Shown piece after piece: positions 51,943 to 60,366 of a stretch of 64,000 bases of DNA (within the stretch, counting starts at the first letter, position 1; every line of letters begins with the position of its first letter). The notes below the pieces were generated by a model. It was given only the letters and a program-made list of their open reading frames with translations. It had not been told where the DNA came from and did not search any database. Source of the stretch: an uncultured Collinsella sp. Lineage in GTDB: Bacteria; Actinomycetota; Coriobacteriia; Coriobacteriales; Coriobacteriaceae. The stretch covers positions 1 to 64,000 of the forward strand of contig CAUFMG010000014.1 of the NCBI GenBank assembly GCA_959026725.1, written 5' to 3'. Both the position numbers and the translations under genes were made by a program.

Positions 51943-53447
51943 TCCGCCTCACCGCCGGCTGGCGGCAGGGCCGCGGCCCTCGCGGCCTCGATGGCCATCG
52001 TGTCGGCCATGGCGTTGAGCGACGCGATGGCGCCGCCCTGCTGCTTTTCGCGCTCCAGGCGGTCGATGGTCGGCTGGGACAGGCCCACGCCCTCGTAGTA
52101 GACGCGGGTGCCCACCATGCTCTCGTCCGCGGCGCCGAGTTTCGTCCAGGCGTCGGCGCGCGCGGCGATGGTCGGCATCGAGGGGTCCTTGAAGCACGCC
52201 TGGACGGCGCACTGCTCGTCGGTGAGCCTGGTTATCGGGACGTCGTCCTTGACCGCCATCATCATCTGCGCGATCGTCTCGAGCGCCTCGGCGTTGTGCT
52301 CGTTGATCTGCTCCACCTCGAGGATGAGCGGGTCGTTCGCCGCGCCCAGGGCGTCCGAGGACGTGTAGGTGTTCGACAGCACGCCCAGCTGTGCCAGCGG
52401 CACGTTGGTCGCGCCGGAGAACCGCTGCGCGTCGTTCTCGAACACGCGCGTGAAGTTGTCGGCGGTCGGCGCGGCGAACTGCCCTACGGTCGGGACGTCG
52501 CCGTCCTCGTCCTTGGTGATGGCGAGGAACGACCCGACGTATGCGTTGAACTTGGCTATTGGCGACGGCACGCTGTCGCCGCCCTCGTCCTCGCCTTCGT
52601 CCCCGTCCCCGTCCTTCACGGAGAAGAGGTCGTCCTTGGCGCCGAGGATGTATCGCTGTGGGAACGTGAAGAACTCCGCGCCGACCTCCATGCGCAGCAC
52701 GTCGCGCATGGCCTTGTCGACGATGCCCCGGACCTCGGGCGTGAGCATCGAGTGGCCGAGCGGGCGGTCGGGGTCGGGGTCGTAGGTGAGCACCTCCATG
52801 AGCGGCCGTCCCATGGGATTCGGCTCCACCACGCAATCCCACTCGTAGGGTCCGCCGCCCGAGCCGATGCGCACCAGCGTGAGCACCGCGTCCCGGAAGT
52901 GGCACACGTAGCGGGAGGCGTTGCCCGACCGATCGACGTCGGCGAGGACGACGCCGCAGCGGATGCGGCCCTCGTCCTTGTCCCACAGGCAGCAGAACTG
53001 GTTCGCGCTGAACACGCGCACCATCGACGCGGGCTGGCCCGGCCTGCCCTTCATGACGGTCATGGCCGACACGCCGTAGGTGAGGGCGCTCGAGCACGCC
53101 TGCCGGTAGAGCGACCGCAGGCGGTTCTTGCGCACGAGGCGCTTGAGGTCCTGATCCTCCGCGCCGTCGAAGACGAAGCCGTCGAAGACGGAGCGCACGG
53201 AGTGCGCCTTGACGGCCTTGGCGCACCAGCCGGTGACGCAGTCGACCTTCTCGAGCATGGGCGGGATGGAGATGCCGAGGCTCCTCATCTCGTTCTTCAT
53301 CTCGTAGTAGCGCTTGAGGACGGTGTTTCGCGCCGACACGTCGCCCCAGGTGTCGAACATGTCCTCCACGGCGGCTCGGTACGGCTTGGGGACGGCGTCG
53401 AGGTTCGGGGTCTCAACGGAGGTCCCACGCCCAATTCTCTGGATCAC
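51939..53447 (-). CDS. Portal protein
   Basis: The product is 502 aa from GTG 53447, which overlaps the terminase stop (GTGA). SPP1 gp6-like features include LTYGVSAMTVMKG, GHSMLTPEVRGIVDKAM and LGVLSNTYTSSDAL. It is an acidic central-loop type (DGDGDEGEDEGGD). It forms the DNA entry ring at the capsid vertex. Confidence 0.88.
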   Translation of the reverse strand: MIQRIGRGTSVETPNLDAVPKPYRAAVEDMFDTWGDVSARNTVLKRYYEMKNEMRSLGISIPPMLEKVDCVTGWCAKAVKAHSVRSVFDGFVFDGAEDQDLKRLVRKNRLRSLYRQACSSALTYGVSAMTVMKGRPGQPASMVRVFSANQFCCLWDKDEGRIRCGVVLADVDRSGNASRYVCHFRDAVLTLVRIGSGGGPYEWDCVVEPNPMGRPLMEVLTYDPDPDRPLGHSMLTPEVRGIVDKAMRDVLRMEVGAEFFTFPQRYILGAKDDLFSVKDGDGDEGEDEGGDSVPSPIAKFNAYVGSFLAITKDEDGDVPTVGQFAAPTADNFTRVFENDAQRFSGATNVPLAQLGVLSNTYTSSDALGAANDPLILEVEQINEHNAEALETIAQMMMAVKDDVPITRLTDEQCAVQACFKDPSMPTIAARADAWTKLGAADESMVGTRVYYEGVGLSQPTIDRLEREKQQGGAIASLNAMADTMAIEAARAAALPPAGGEAE

Positions 53448-54871
53448 AGTGTCCTCTGCTTCCTGCGCGGGTTGCGCTTGGTGGTCCTCGCGCCCCACAG
53501 CGCGAGCGAGCAAGATTCGAGCGGCTCGGGCGGCACGGTCGCGTCCTCGGGGGAGCCGAAGCCCCATCCTCCCCTGGACCCGATCTTCCTGCGGACGCAC
53601 TTCCTCGCCGACTCCTCGAGGGTCGGGTCGTAGGTGTGCGCGAGCGTGCCGTCGTTGAGCGCGTCCACGAAGCCGACCGCGGCGGCGACCACGTCGCGCG
53701 TCTGCGGCCTCACGACGTAGCCGCGCGGCGGCTTCATCTCCGCGAGGCGGTCGATGAGCGCGTCGGCGCCCGACATGCCGTCGATGACGACGACCGACGC
53801 GGTCGCGCGGCGGTCGTAGAGCCACTCGGCGAGCTCGCGGGCGCCGCCGGCGGTCGTTCCGACTCTGATGAGCTCGACGGCGGCCTTGCCCTTGAGCGTG
53901 CGCTGGCCGATCTTGCAACCCGACAGCGCGTAGGTCGACCCGTCCCTGGAGAACTTCACCCCGAAGGCCTTCTTGCCGCGGTACCGGTCGCCGATGGCGT
54001 CGATGAGCGCGCCGTCCCACGATGCCCGCGGGATGGCCCTCGTGAGCATGGCGGCAGGGCTGAACCAGCCCAGGCGCTCGTGGGCGAAGCCGGTGATCGA
54101 CCCGCCGGCGAACTCCGTGCGGGTGAAGTCGAGCGACAGGATGATGCCCATGCTCGGGTTCGATTCGTAGATGAGGTCCACCACGTCGTCGAACGTGGCG
54201 TCCTGGCGCGGGCACTCGTCGGTCGCCCACGAGCACCACTCGGTGTTCGGGATGTCGCCGGCCAGGATGGCCGCGCGCGTGCGCGCGAACACGGTGCCGG
54301 GGCAGTCCTCGTTGGGCGGCGTGCCCGTGTAGATGATCTGGCGCTCGCCGGTCGCGGACGCGGCGAGCGTGTACATGATGGCGTCGTACTGGGAGTCTGT
54401 GAGCTCCTGCGCCTCGTCGAACACGACGAGCTGGATGTCATCGAAGCCTCGGGCGCTTCCGTTGGTGCGCGCCGAGAACTCGATGGAGCCGCCGTTGGTG
54501 AGGTAGATGGCCTCCTCGCCGTTCGTGCGGCGGATCCTCTCGACGAGGCACGAGAGCTCGGGGTGCTCCTTGTCCGTGAAGTAGCGGACGAGTCGGTTGA
54601 ACGCCTTCTTTGCGGTCTTCACGCGGTGCGCGGTGTGGAGGATGTGCCAGCCGCAGACCGCCAGGCGGAACACCTCGTATATCTCGATGACGGCGTTCTT
54701 GCCGTTCTGGCGCGGCACGTCCAGGCCGCACGTGACGTAGGCTGGTCGGCCCTCGGCGTCGCACGCGCACCAGTCGGACAGCACGAGCGACTGCCACTCG
54801 ATGGGCTCCATGCCAAGGTCCCCGCCCAGCTCGGCGGCGTCCTCGCCCTCGGAGTAGGCGGCCTCGCCCAC
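53444..54871 (-). CDS. Terminase large subunit
   Basis: The product is 475 aa from GTG 54871; other starts (54955 or ATG 54811) are possible. The ATPase has a Walker A-type LDVPRQNGKNAV and Walker B VVFDEAQEL, then the coupling motif YTGTPPN. The C-terminal nuclease shows acidic residues in SLDFTR, KFSRDG and VVIDGMSGADAL. It packs phage DNA into heads. Confidence 0.9.
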   Translation of the reverse strand: MGEAAYSEGEDAAELGGDLGMEPIEWQSLVLSDWCACDAEGRPAYVTCGLDVPRQNGKNAVIEIYEVFRLAVCGWHILHTAHRVKTAKKAFNRLVRYFTDKEHPELSCLVERIRRTNGEEAIYLTNGGSIEFSARTNGSARGFDDIQLVVFDEAQELTDSQYDAIMYTLAASATGERQIIYTGTPPNEDCPGTVFARTRAAILAGDIPNTEWCSWATDECPRQDATFDDVVDLIYESNPSMGIILSLDFTRTEFAGGSITGFAHERLGWFSPAAMLTRAIPRASWDGALIDAIGDRYRGKKAFGVKFSRDGSTYALSGCKIGQRTLKGKAAVELIRVGTTAGGARELAEWLYDRRATASVVVIDGMSGADALIDRLAEMKPPRGYVVRPQTRDVVAAAVGFVDALNDGTLAHTYDPTLEESARKCVRRKIGSRGGWGFGSPEDATVPPEPLESCSLALWGARTTKRNPRRKQRTL

Positions 54872-54878
54872 GGCGACC

Positions 54879-55262
54879 CTATACCGCGGCTCTTGCCTTC
54901 CGCGCCTCGTGGCGCTCGGCGATCGAGAAGAGCTTGGTCTGGACGTTCCGGACATCTGGCGCCCCCTCGTGGCCGTCGGTTATGCCGAGCTGCTTGTTGA
55001 GTTGCCTGATCTCCGCCGACGCGGTCTTCAGGGTCGCTATCTGCGGGAAGGACTTCAGGTCCCCCATGTCGTTCTGGTAGGCGGTCTGCTCGCCGAAGCT
55101 GTCCAGCTCGTCCTGGGCAAGCTCGACGATCTTGTACCACTGGCACAGCAGCGCGAGCGTCGGAGCGTCGGCCTGGGTGAACGAGCGGCCTGCCGTGAGC
55201 TCGTCCCACTTGGCGCTCTTCACGGGGTCGCCGGCGACCGCGGCGGGCTTCTCGAGGGACAT
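54879..55262 (-). CDS. Terminase small subunit (P27-like)
   Basis: The product is 127 aa. WDELTAGRSFTQADAPTLALLCQWY and FPQIATLKTASAEIRQLNKQLG fit the P27 family, which recognises the packaging site. Only 7 bases separate it from the large subunit. Confidence 0.85.
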   Translation of the reverse strand: MSLEKPAAVAGDPVKSAKWDELTAGRSFTQADAPTLALLCQWYKIVELAQDELDSFGEQTAYQNDMGDLKSFPQIATLKTASAEIRQLNKQLGITDGHEGAPDVRNVQTKLFSIAERHEARKARAAV

Positions 55263-55333
55263 CCGCCACCTCCAATCGGCATAAAAATGCCGCCCCTGGG
55301 GGACGGCTTTAAAAAATCCTGAATACCGGCAGC

Positions 55334-55549
55334 CTATCTGAACTGCGAGAGCATCTCGGCGTACGGGCTCAGCTCGGGCGGCTCATAGATGATGTCGCCG
55401 CCGTCTTCGGTGCGGTAGTTTCCCGGCGGGAGGTACCTGCCGTTGGGGAGCAGGCAGAGGTTCCCGCGCCACTTGACGCCGTTGGGCATCATCGCCGTGC
55501 CGAACTCGTCCTCGTCAAACTCGAAATCGTAGTCAACGTCGTATGCCAT
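55334..55549 (-). CDS. Acidic phage hypothetical protein
   Basis: The product is 71 aa and very acidic at the N-terminus (DVDYDFEFDEDEFG), with no family recognised. It lies between the JAB-like gene and the terminases and has 16 bp to the upstream gene. Confidence 0.55.
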   Translation of the reverse strand: MAYDVDYDFEFDEDEFGTAMMPNGVKWRGNLCLLPNGRYLPPGNYRTEDGGDIIYEPPELSPYAEMLSQFR

Positions 55550-55565
55550 CTGGCATCAACCCCTA

Positions 55566-56228
55566 TCACGCATAGGTGCCGGTCTTCTGGGTCACGAGAA
55601 GCCCGCTTTTCTTCGGTTGCTTCTCATAGCTGATCTCAATGCCTATTTTAGCAAACTCCGAGGTGTAGGCCTTGTTCATGGCTCTCCACATCGCGATTTC
55701 ACTCTGGTATTTCCTGCTCATGACCGAAGCGTCGGCTCGCTTTGCGGCAGACTTGACGGCCTTGCCGCTCACGCTTTTCGTCACGAGCGCGGAATAGGTC
55801 CCCTCGTTCGACGTCGCGACGATCCTTTTGACGCGTCCTCCGCTCCTGTTGTAGGCCGAGGCGATGTATTCCAGGTCGCCGCCGGAAAGCGGGCCTCCCC
55901 ATTTGCGGCCGTCCGCGCCGCCATGAGGATGGTTATGGATAATCGTCGAGACGCCCTTTTCATGGGCGACGGCGGACAGCGGTGCGACTCTGGTCGACCC
56001 TTCATTACCAGTCGACCCCAGCGCATGGACATATCCCGCGTCATCGATATAGGCCGAGTGCTCGTACCTATTGTCCATCAGCTGCTCGCGAAAGCGGGCT
56101 ATGGCAGACTCCACCGTCGTTCCCCCAGCAGTGCCCTTGTTCAGGGATGCGACCGCGTAGGCTGACAGTGTCGATCCGTCCTTGGCTGAACGCTTGCCGG
56201 AGTAAGAGTATGAGCCCCTACCTCCCAC
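55566..56228 (-). CDS. JAB/MPN-like phage protein
   Basis: The product is 220 aa from GTG 56228 (GGGAGG nine bases upstream). STIIHNHPHGGADGRKWGG with a later SGGDLEY fits the H-x-H-P ... S-x-x-D metal motif of JAB/JAMM peptidases and RadC. The upstream acidic residue is unclear. Such domains cut isopeptide bonds or small modifiers, but function here is open. It could act on a phage or host structural protein. Overlaps the upstream gene by 11 bases. Confidence 0.65.
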   Translation of the reverse strand: MGGRGSYSYSGKRSAKDGSTLSAYAVASLNKGTAGGTTVESAIARFREQLMDNRYEHSAYIDDAGYVHALGSTGNEGSTRVAPLSAVAHEKGVSTIIHNHPHGGADGRKWGGPLSGGDLEYIASAYNRSGGRVKRIVATSNEGTYSALVTKSVSGKAVKSAAKRADASVMSRKYQSEIAMWRAMNKAYTSEFAKIGIEISYEKQPKKSGLLVTQKTGTYA

Positions 56229-57234
56229 GGAAACCGCCTCCCTTGTACTCGACGACCTCGCAGCCGCCGAAATCGAATCCAATGTCGCCGCCGTAGAGCA
56301 GCACGCGCGCGGGCTCCAGGCGGCTCATTGCCTCCGCCATGCCCTCGCGCCAGACGGCCAGGGCGTTCTCGTCCCCCTTCACGCCGACGGTCGACACGGC
56401 GACGGTCGAGCGGCGCGGGACGCCGTCGAACGCGAAGCGGAAGCTCCGGCGCTGCGCCCACGACAGGGTCGGGACTACACGGAGGCCCTGCTCCTGCCAC
56501 CAGTGGCCGAGCGCCTGGGAGCGGTAGCGGTTCCACCGCTGCATGGCATCGGGCATGTCGAGGTGGAGCGAGAAGTCGGGCGTGAGGACGCAGTCGAAGC
56601 CGCGCAGGCACTCGAGGTAGGCGGCGGGGCGTGCCCACACGCGCTCGAACTGGTAGTCGTCGATGAAGAAATGGCAGCAGCGGCCGGCCTTGTCGGCCTC
56701 GGGGGTGCTCTTGGCGTAGTTGAACCCGATCATGTCCGCCGGCTTGGCCATGCACCGCTTCATGCGGGGCATGCCGTCGCGGCCGCAGTCGGATCGGCTG
56801 ACGAGGCGCAGGTTGTACGCGTCGTCCGTCCTCAGGCGCTCGTGGCCGTAGTCGAGCCGCTTGCTCTTGAAGTCCAGCCCGAACCGCGACATGTCGAAGT
56901 CCTTGAGGCTGCGGACCTCCTCGCGAAGCATCGACTTGTTCCAGGTTGCCACCTCGCCGGTCTTGTTGTCGGCGATGCGGAAGGCCTTGATCTGCTCGTC
57001 GGTCAGGTCGTCGCAGTACTCGATCTTGGAGTCGGGAATCTCGTCCCACCCCAGGCTTCTGCACGCCTCGACGCGGGTGTGCCCCCATACAATAACCGGG
57101 CGCTCGCGGCTCTCCAGGCCGATGGTCCCGCGCAGGCCGAACTCCTTGATTGAGTCGGCGACCACGGGGACGGCGGAGGCGTTGTGCCGCGCGTTTCGCT
57201 CATATGGGACGATATCGTGTATCTTCACGTACAC
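56218..57234 (-). CDS. ParB-like N-terminal domain fused to DUF4417
   Basis: The product is 338 aa. Residues 1-110 are a ParB/Srx-type N-terminal domain (IVPYERNARHNASAVPVVADSI ... VIVWGHTRVEACRSLGW). Residues 170-330 are DUF4417 (CCHFFIDDYQFERVWARPAAY, CVLTPDFSLHLDMPDA, STVAVSTVGVKGDE). ParB-N domains in phages usually precede methylases or modification enzymes; here the partner is DUF4417, of unknown function. Confidence 0.85.
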   Translation of the reverse strand: MYVKIHDIVPYERNARHNASAVPVVADSIKEFGLRGTIGLESRERPVIVWGHTRVEACRSLGWDEIPDSKIEYCDDLTDEQIKAFRIADNKTGEVATWNKSMLREEVRSLKDFDMSRFGLDFKSKRLDYGHERLRTDDAYNLRLVSRSDCGRDGMPRMKRCMAKPADMIGFNYAKSTPEADKAGRCCHFFIDDYQFERVWARPAAYLECLRGFDCVLTPDFSLHLDMPDAMQRWNRYRSQALGHWWQEQGLRVVPTLSWAQRRSFRFAFDGVPRRSTVAVSTVGVKGDENALAVWREGMAEAMSRLEPARVLLYGGDIGFDFGGCEVVEYKGGGFRGR

Positions 57235-57344
57235 ACCCGCCTAGTTTTTCTCGGTTTAGCTGCGGTTTTTGCTTGACTTCCGTAAAAAAGCGTATTCGGG
57301 GGTATTGCGGCCCTGGCGCGGGATGGTGGCCTGCCACCATCCGT

Positions 57345-57365
57345 CAAAAGACCCCCGTGGGGTCG
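57345..57365 (-). terminator. Short hairpin terminator after the HNH gene
   Basis: GACCCC/GGGGTC (57350-57355 with 57359-57364), then TTTT on the minus strand. Confidence 0.45.
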
Positions 57366-57383
57366 AGCGCCGGGGCGCATCCC

Positions 57384-57791
57384 CTACCATGAGGTCGTTT
57401 GCCGCGGCTGTTTCTCGGGCGCGGACGGGGGACTAATAAAGGGAATACGTTCGGACTTGAGCGCCTTGCACAGCTCGACGAAGGACTCAGGAGAGTTCCA
57501 CGCGGCGAGATGCTCGCGGAGGGCGCGGCGTACGGCCGAGACCTCGGCGACGCTGCGGGCGCGGCGCCAGTTGTTGCAGCAGCGGTGCGCGGCGGCGACG
57601 TTGTCGCGGTCGAAGGGCGATCCGCCGCGGCTGACCGGGACGAGCTCATCGCACTCGAAGGCCCCGGGGTTGCCCGGCGGCACCCCGTAGTCTATGGGTA
57701 GCCCACATATCCAGCAGGGCCTGCCCTGCGAGCGGAGCCACCGCACGACATGGCGGCGGCGGGCGCCGTTGGCCTTGCGCGGGTTGCCCAT
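57384..57791 (-). CDS. HNH endonuclease of the packaging module
   Basis: The product is 135 aa. CWICGLPIDYG, then CDELVPVSRGGSPFDRDNVAAAHRCCNNWR form the Cys4/HNH fold. Phage HNH proteins beside terminases help cut at packaging. ATG 57791 lies 3 bases past the upstream stop. Confidence 0.87.
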   Translation of the reverse strand: MGNPRKANGARRRHVVRWLRSQGRPCWICGLPIDYGVPPGNPGAFECDELVPVSRGGSPFDRDNVAAAHRCCNNWRRARSVAEVSAVRRALREHLAAWNSPESFVELCKALKSERIPFISPPSAPEKQPRQTTSW

Positions 57792-57794
57792 CCC

Positions 57795-58004
57795 CTACCA
57801 CTCCACCGGGGAGCGCCCTCGGTTGGACATGCACGCCTCGATGCCCCCGTAGCGCAACGCCTCCAGGCGCACGCCCCCGGCACCCCCCGGTCGGCGGCGG
57901 GGCGCCGCCGTGACCCCCAGGGCGCGGCGGAACGCCCACGCCATGACCGTGTCGTGGCGGCGGGCGGATCGCGCGATGTACTCTCGGCTGACCACGGGCA
58001 TCAT
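57795..58004 (-). CDS. Small basic phage protein, first late gene
   Basis: The product is 69 aa and basic (REYIARSARRHDTVMAWAFRRALG). Unrecognised. A TAGGGG site precedes ATG 58004. It is adjacent to the regulatory repeats. Confidence 0.5.
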   Translation of the reverse strand: MMPVVSREYIARSARRHDTVMAWAFRRALGVTAAPRRRPGGAGGVRLEALRYGGIEACMSNRGRSPVEW

Positions 58005-58160
58005 CCCCTATTGAATTAAACGCAATAGTAAGGCCGGAGTCCCTGAACTGCTGAAGGGAACCCCGGCCACTCATCTGTGCTTCCACGCACATCCGACCCG
58101 CACACCCGCGCGGGCGGCGCTGCGAATCGACACCCTAGTTATATCCCAATCGCAACGTGC

Positions 58161-58240
58161 AACGGTGTGCAATTGTGTGCAATCGCGTGCAACTGTAGGC
58201 AATTGTGTGCAACCGCGTGCAACCGCGTGCAATCGCGCGC
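58161..58240. repeat. Eight tandem 10-bp repeats upstream of the late operon
   Basis: Eight consecutive units of 10 bp, consensus AAYYGYGTGC (for example AATTGTGTGC, AACCGCGTGC), each one helical turn. They lie between the ArpU-like regulator gene and the first late gene. A protein binding array for late transcription is the likeliest role; replication iterons or a packaging site are alternatives. Confidence 0.85.
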
Positions 58241-58251
58241 AGTCCGTAGGC

Positions 58252-58283
58252 AAAGAGAAACCCGCCGGCGCGGGGCCGACGGG
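58252..58283 (-). terminator. Terminator after the ArpU-like gene
   Basis: CCCGTCGGC pairs with GCCGGCGGG (58275-58283 and 58261-58269), followed on the minus strand by TTTCTCTTT. Confidence 0.55.
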
Positions 58284-58305
58284 CAACGATAGAGATATAT
58301 GCGGC

Positions 58306-58758
58306 TCAGACTGCAGCGCGGCCAAGACCCGATCGGGCGGCCGCCAGACCGACCATATCCGTCCAGTCCAGGGCGGCACACAGGTCGGAGTTCACCGACC
58401 TCACCGATACGCCCAGCGTCCCCGCGATCTCCTGCAGCGTGCGGTCCTCGCAGTAGCGCAGCTCCAGCACGTCTCCCCAGCGCTTGCCGGGGTTGGCCGA
58501 GCGCACGCCCGCGCAGAGCTCGCGCCCGCGCTCCACCTCGCGCCGCAGCTCCGACAGCTCCGCGCCGCTGCGGCGCTCATAGTCGATCCTGTCATCCGTC
58601 GAGCGCATGAAGTCCGTCCCGTGCGCGCCCTTGCCCACGGCGTCGTAGCGCTGGGCGCGGACCTGCTCGCGCGCCTGCATCGACTCGATGACCGCCAGGC
58701 GGCGGTCGATGCCGCGCTGGGCGGCCCGTACAGTCTCCAGATATTCCCTTGCGTCCAT
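58306..58758 (-). CDS. ArpU/sigma-region-4-like late regulator
   Basis: The product is 150 aa. The C-terminal helix-turn-helix VLELRYCEDRTLQEIAGTLGVSVRSVN is of sigma-70 region 4 type. The N-terminal part is helical and charged. Proteins of this kind (ArpU/DUF1492) activate late genes in many phages. It sits just upstream of the 10-bp repeats and the late operon. Confidence 0.8.
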   Translation of the reverse strand: MDAREYLETVRAAQRGIDRRLAVIESMQAREQVRAQRYDAVGKGAHGTDFMRSTDDRIDYERRSGAELSELRREVERGRELCAGVRSANPGKRWGDVLELRYCEDRTLQEIAGTLGVSVRSVNSDLCAALDWTDMVGLAAARSGLGRAAV

Positions 58759-58822
58759 GTGACCCCCCCGCGTGGTACCATGCTCTACGCCATATAGAGG
58801 ATGCCGGGAGGCGTCTTTGCCA

Positions 58823-58854
58823 AAGGCCGCCGGCGCTCCAACGCCAGCGGCCTT
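58823..58854. terminator. Hairpin at the end of the early operon
   Basis: A 13-bp stem with one mismatch (58823-58835 with 58842-58854), placed after the last early gene. No T-run on the minus strand. Confidence 0.45.
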
Positions 58855-58878
58855 AATTATATATCTACCTGCGGAAAC

Positions 58879-59127
58879 TCAATATCTCATCGCGACCTCG
58901 CGGCGCATGGCCATGATCTCATCGTGCGCCGGGCCCGTGGGCGCCAGGTAACGGTCGACCTTGTCGCTCTTCGGCCTGGCGCCCCTGCGCCTAGCCTCCT
59001 TCGCGCGGTCCTGCTCGTGCTTTCGCCGGCAGTCCTCCGAGCAGTACTTGGCCTTCGGCGCCTGCGGGATGAAGACCCTCCCGCAGACCGCGCAGTTCCT
59101 CTCCTGCACGTCCCACATCACGGTCAT
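58879..59127 (-). CDS. Zinc-finger-type small phage protein
   Basis: The product is 82 aa from ATG 59127 with AGGAGG eight bases upstream. CAVCGRVFIPQAPKAKYC is followed by CRRKHEQDRAKEARRR, a zinc-binding and basic helix pattern. Could bind nucleic acid. It overlaps the upstream microgene stop (ATGA). Confidence 0.65.
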   Translation of the reverse strand: MTVMWDVQERNCAVCGRVFIPQAPKAKYCSEDCRRKHEQDRAKEARRRGARPKSDKVDRYLAPTGPAHDEIMAMRREVAMRY

Positions 59128-59228
59128 CTCATCGACCTCCTGCACCTGCAGGCGCGACGCGCCTCGATGCTCTTGCGCACGCGGCGGTTCTCGACGAGAA
59201 TCCGCCACAGCTTCTCAAATAACCTCAT
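59124..59228 (-). CDS. 34-residue basic microprotein
   Basis: ATG 59228 overlaps the upstream stop (ATGA) and its own stop overlaps the next ATG. The product (MRLFEKLWRILVENRRVRKS, then Cys/Arg-rich) is amphipathic and basic. Real translation is suggested by coupling on both sides, not by homology. Confidence 0.45.
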   Translation of the reverse strand: MRLFEKLWRILVENRRVRKSIEARRACRCRRSMR

Positions 59229-59437
59229 CGCTTGGCCTTCCTCGACCTCTTGAGCGCGCGGGCGCGGTCGCGTTCCAGCGCACGCGCCCTCCGCTCCGTC
59301 TCCCCGATCTGCGCCGACGTCACCCGCGGCGCGTCGGCCCGTCCATGCGCGGCCGCCCGGCGCGCGGGACCCGACACCAGATCGGGCACCGTGCGCCAGG
59401 CGGCCGCGCGGTACAGCTCCACCGCCGAGCGGATCAC
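59225..59437 (-). CDS. Small basic phage protein
   Basis: The product is 70 aa from GTG 59437, which overlaps the upstream stop (GTGA). It ends in a run of Arg/Ala/Lys (ERRARALERDRARALKRSRK). Unrecognised. Confidence 0.5.
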   Translation of the reverse strand: MIRSAVELYRAAAWRTVPDLVSGPARRAAAHGRADAPRVTSAQIGETERRARALERDRARALKRSRKAKR

Positions 59438-59649
59438 CGGCTGTTCCAGCTGTCCGCGAGCATGGCTACCGCTTGGCGGAACGGCGGCAGGTCCATGCTT
59501 CCCCACGCGATGCTGTTCGACATCCCGCAGGCGGGGCATTTCACGCTCATCACGTTGGGCTTGGTCAGGGAACGCTCGCGCACGTCCTCCATCTTGGGCT
59601 CGACCCCGCACCGGGGGCACGCCTTGAACTCGACATCGTTAAAGGTCAT
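59434..59649 (-). CDS. Lar-like restriction alleviation protein
   Basis: The product is 71 aa from ATG 59649 (GGAGAG upstream). CPRCGVEPKMEDV, then VKCPACGMSNSIAW and AVAMLADSWNSR fit the Lar/phage zinc-ribbon family (CPxCG ... W-N-R). Lar weakens host type I restriction; proof here would need the closest homologue. Confidence 0.65.
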   Translation of the reverse strand: MTFNDVEFKACPRCGVEPKMEDVRERSLTKPNVMSVKCPACGMSNSIAWGSMDLPPFRQAVAMLADSWNSR

Positions 59650-60139
59650 AACTCTCTCCTGTCTCGTTGAACACATCCCACGTCGTTCGCCACCTCGAGT
59701 ACGAGTCCATCAGCATCGCCCAGAGCAGGCAGAGTGTCGAATCTTCCCTCAGGCTCTTCGCGGCTTGCATCCGAAGGTCGTACGTAAGCCGCAGGGCGCC
59801 GCCGTTGTCGGGGCAGTAGACCTGCACACCAAACGGCAGGAGACGCTCATCGTACAGCTCGTGTGCGAGGTCCCGGGGACACACGAGCCAGTTCTCGTCG
59901 CCGAGGAACGTGAGGCCGTGGCCACTCTTGAAGTCCGCCACGCACGACTTGACCTCGACGAATACGAATTTCCCGTGCTCGAGCGCCGCATTCCGCCCTC
60001 CACTGCCCGGAGAGAACGCCACGAAGTCGACCCTATGGTCGGGATCGACCCAGACCTCCTGCGCGACGATGGCGAACTGCCTGCGGAGCTTCTTGGCCAC
60101 CTTCTCGGACAGATCGGCGGTCACGTCCTTGCGGTTCAT
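59639..60139 (-). CDS. PD-(D/E)XK-type phage nuclease
   Basis: The product is 166 aa. RVDFVAFSPGS ... FVFVEVKSCVADFKSGHGLTFLGDENWLV carries the D ... E-x-K core and a following G-H region of MmcB/VRR-like nucleases. It may process recombination or replication intermediates. Overlaps the genes on both sides. Confidence 0.72.
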   Translation of the reverse strand: MNRKDVTADLSEKVAKKLRRQFAIVAQEVWVDPDHRVDFVAFSPGSGGRNAALEHGKFVFVEVKSCVADFKSGHGLTFLGDENWLVCPRDLAHELYDERLLPFGVQVYCPDNGGALRLTYDLRMQAAKSLREDSTLCLLWAMLMDSYSRWRTTWDVFNETGESYDL

Positions 60140-60366
60140 TTGTCCTCACACCCATTACTTTCCAGAAACCAGGGCACGAGCCTGCCGACCATGGCGACGG
60201 TCTCCAGCGTAGTCATCGTGGTTGCGATGCTGTTGCAGAAGAAGAAGACTTCCTCGTCATCGATCTCGTCCACATCCTTGTCCCCGATCGCATTCAGCAT
60301 GTCTTGAGCGTCCTCGGCGATCTCGTTGAGCAGATATGCCTTAAAATCCTTATAGCTCTCGTTCAC
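60136..60366 (-). CDS. Acidic phage hypothetical protein
   Basis: The product is 76 aa from GTG 60366, helical and acidic (IAEDAQDMLNAIGDKDVDEI), with no known family. It begins immediately after the upstream stop and overlaps the nuclease gene. Confidence 0.55.
   Translation of the reverse strand: MNESYKDFKAYLLNEIAEDAQDMLNAIGDKDVDEIDDEEVFFFCNSIATTMTTLETVAMVGRLVPWFLESNGCEDK

Noticed and set aside
58161..58240. CRISPR array
   Set aside because: Units are 10 bp with no spacers, and no cas genes are nearby.
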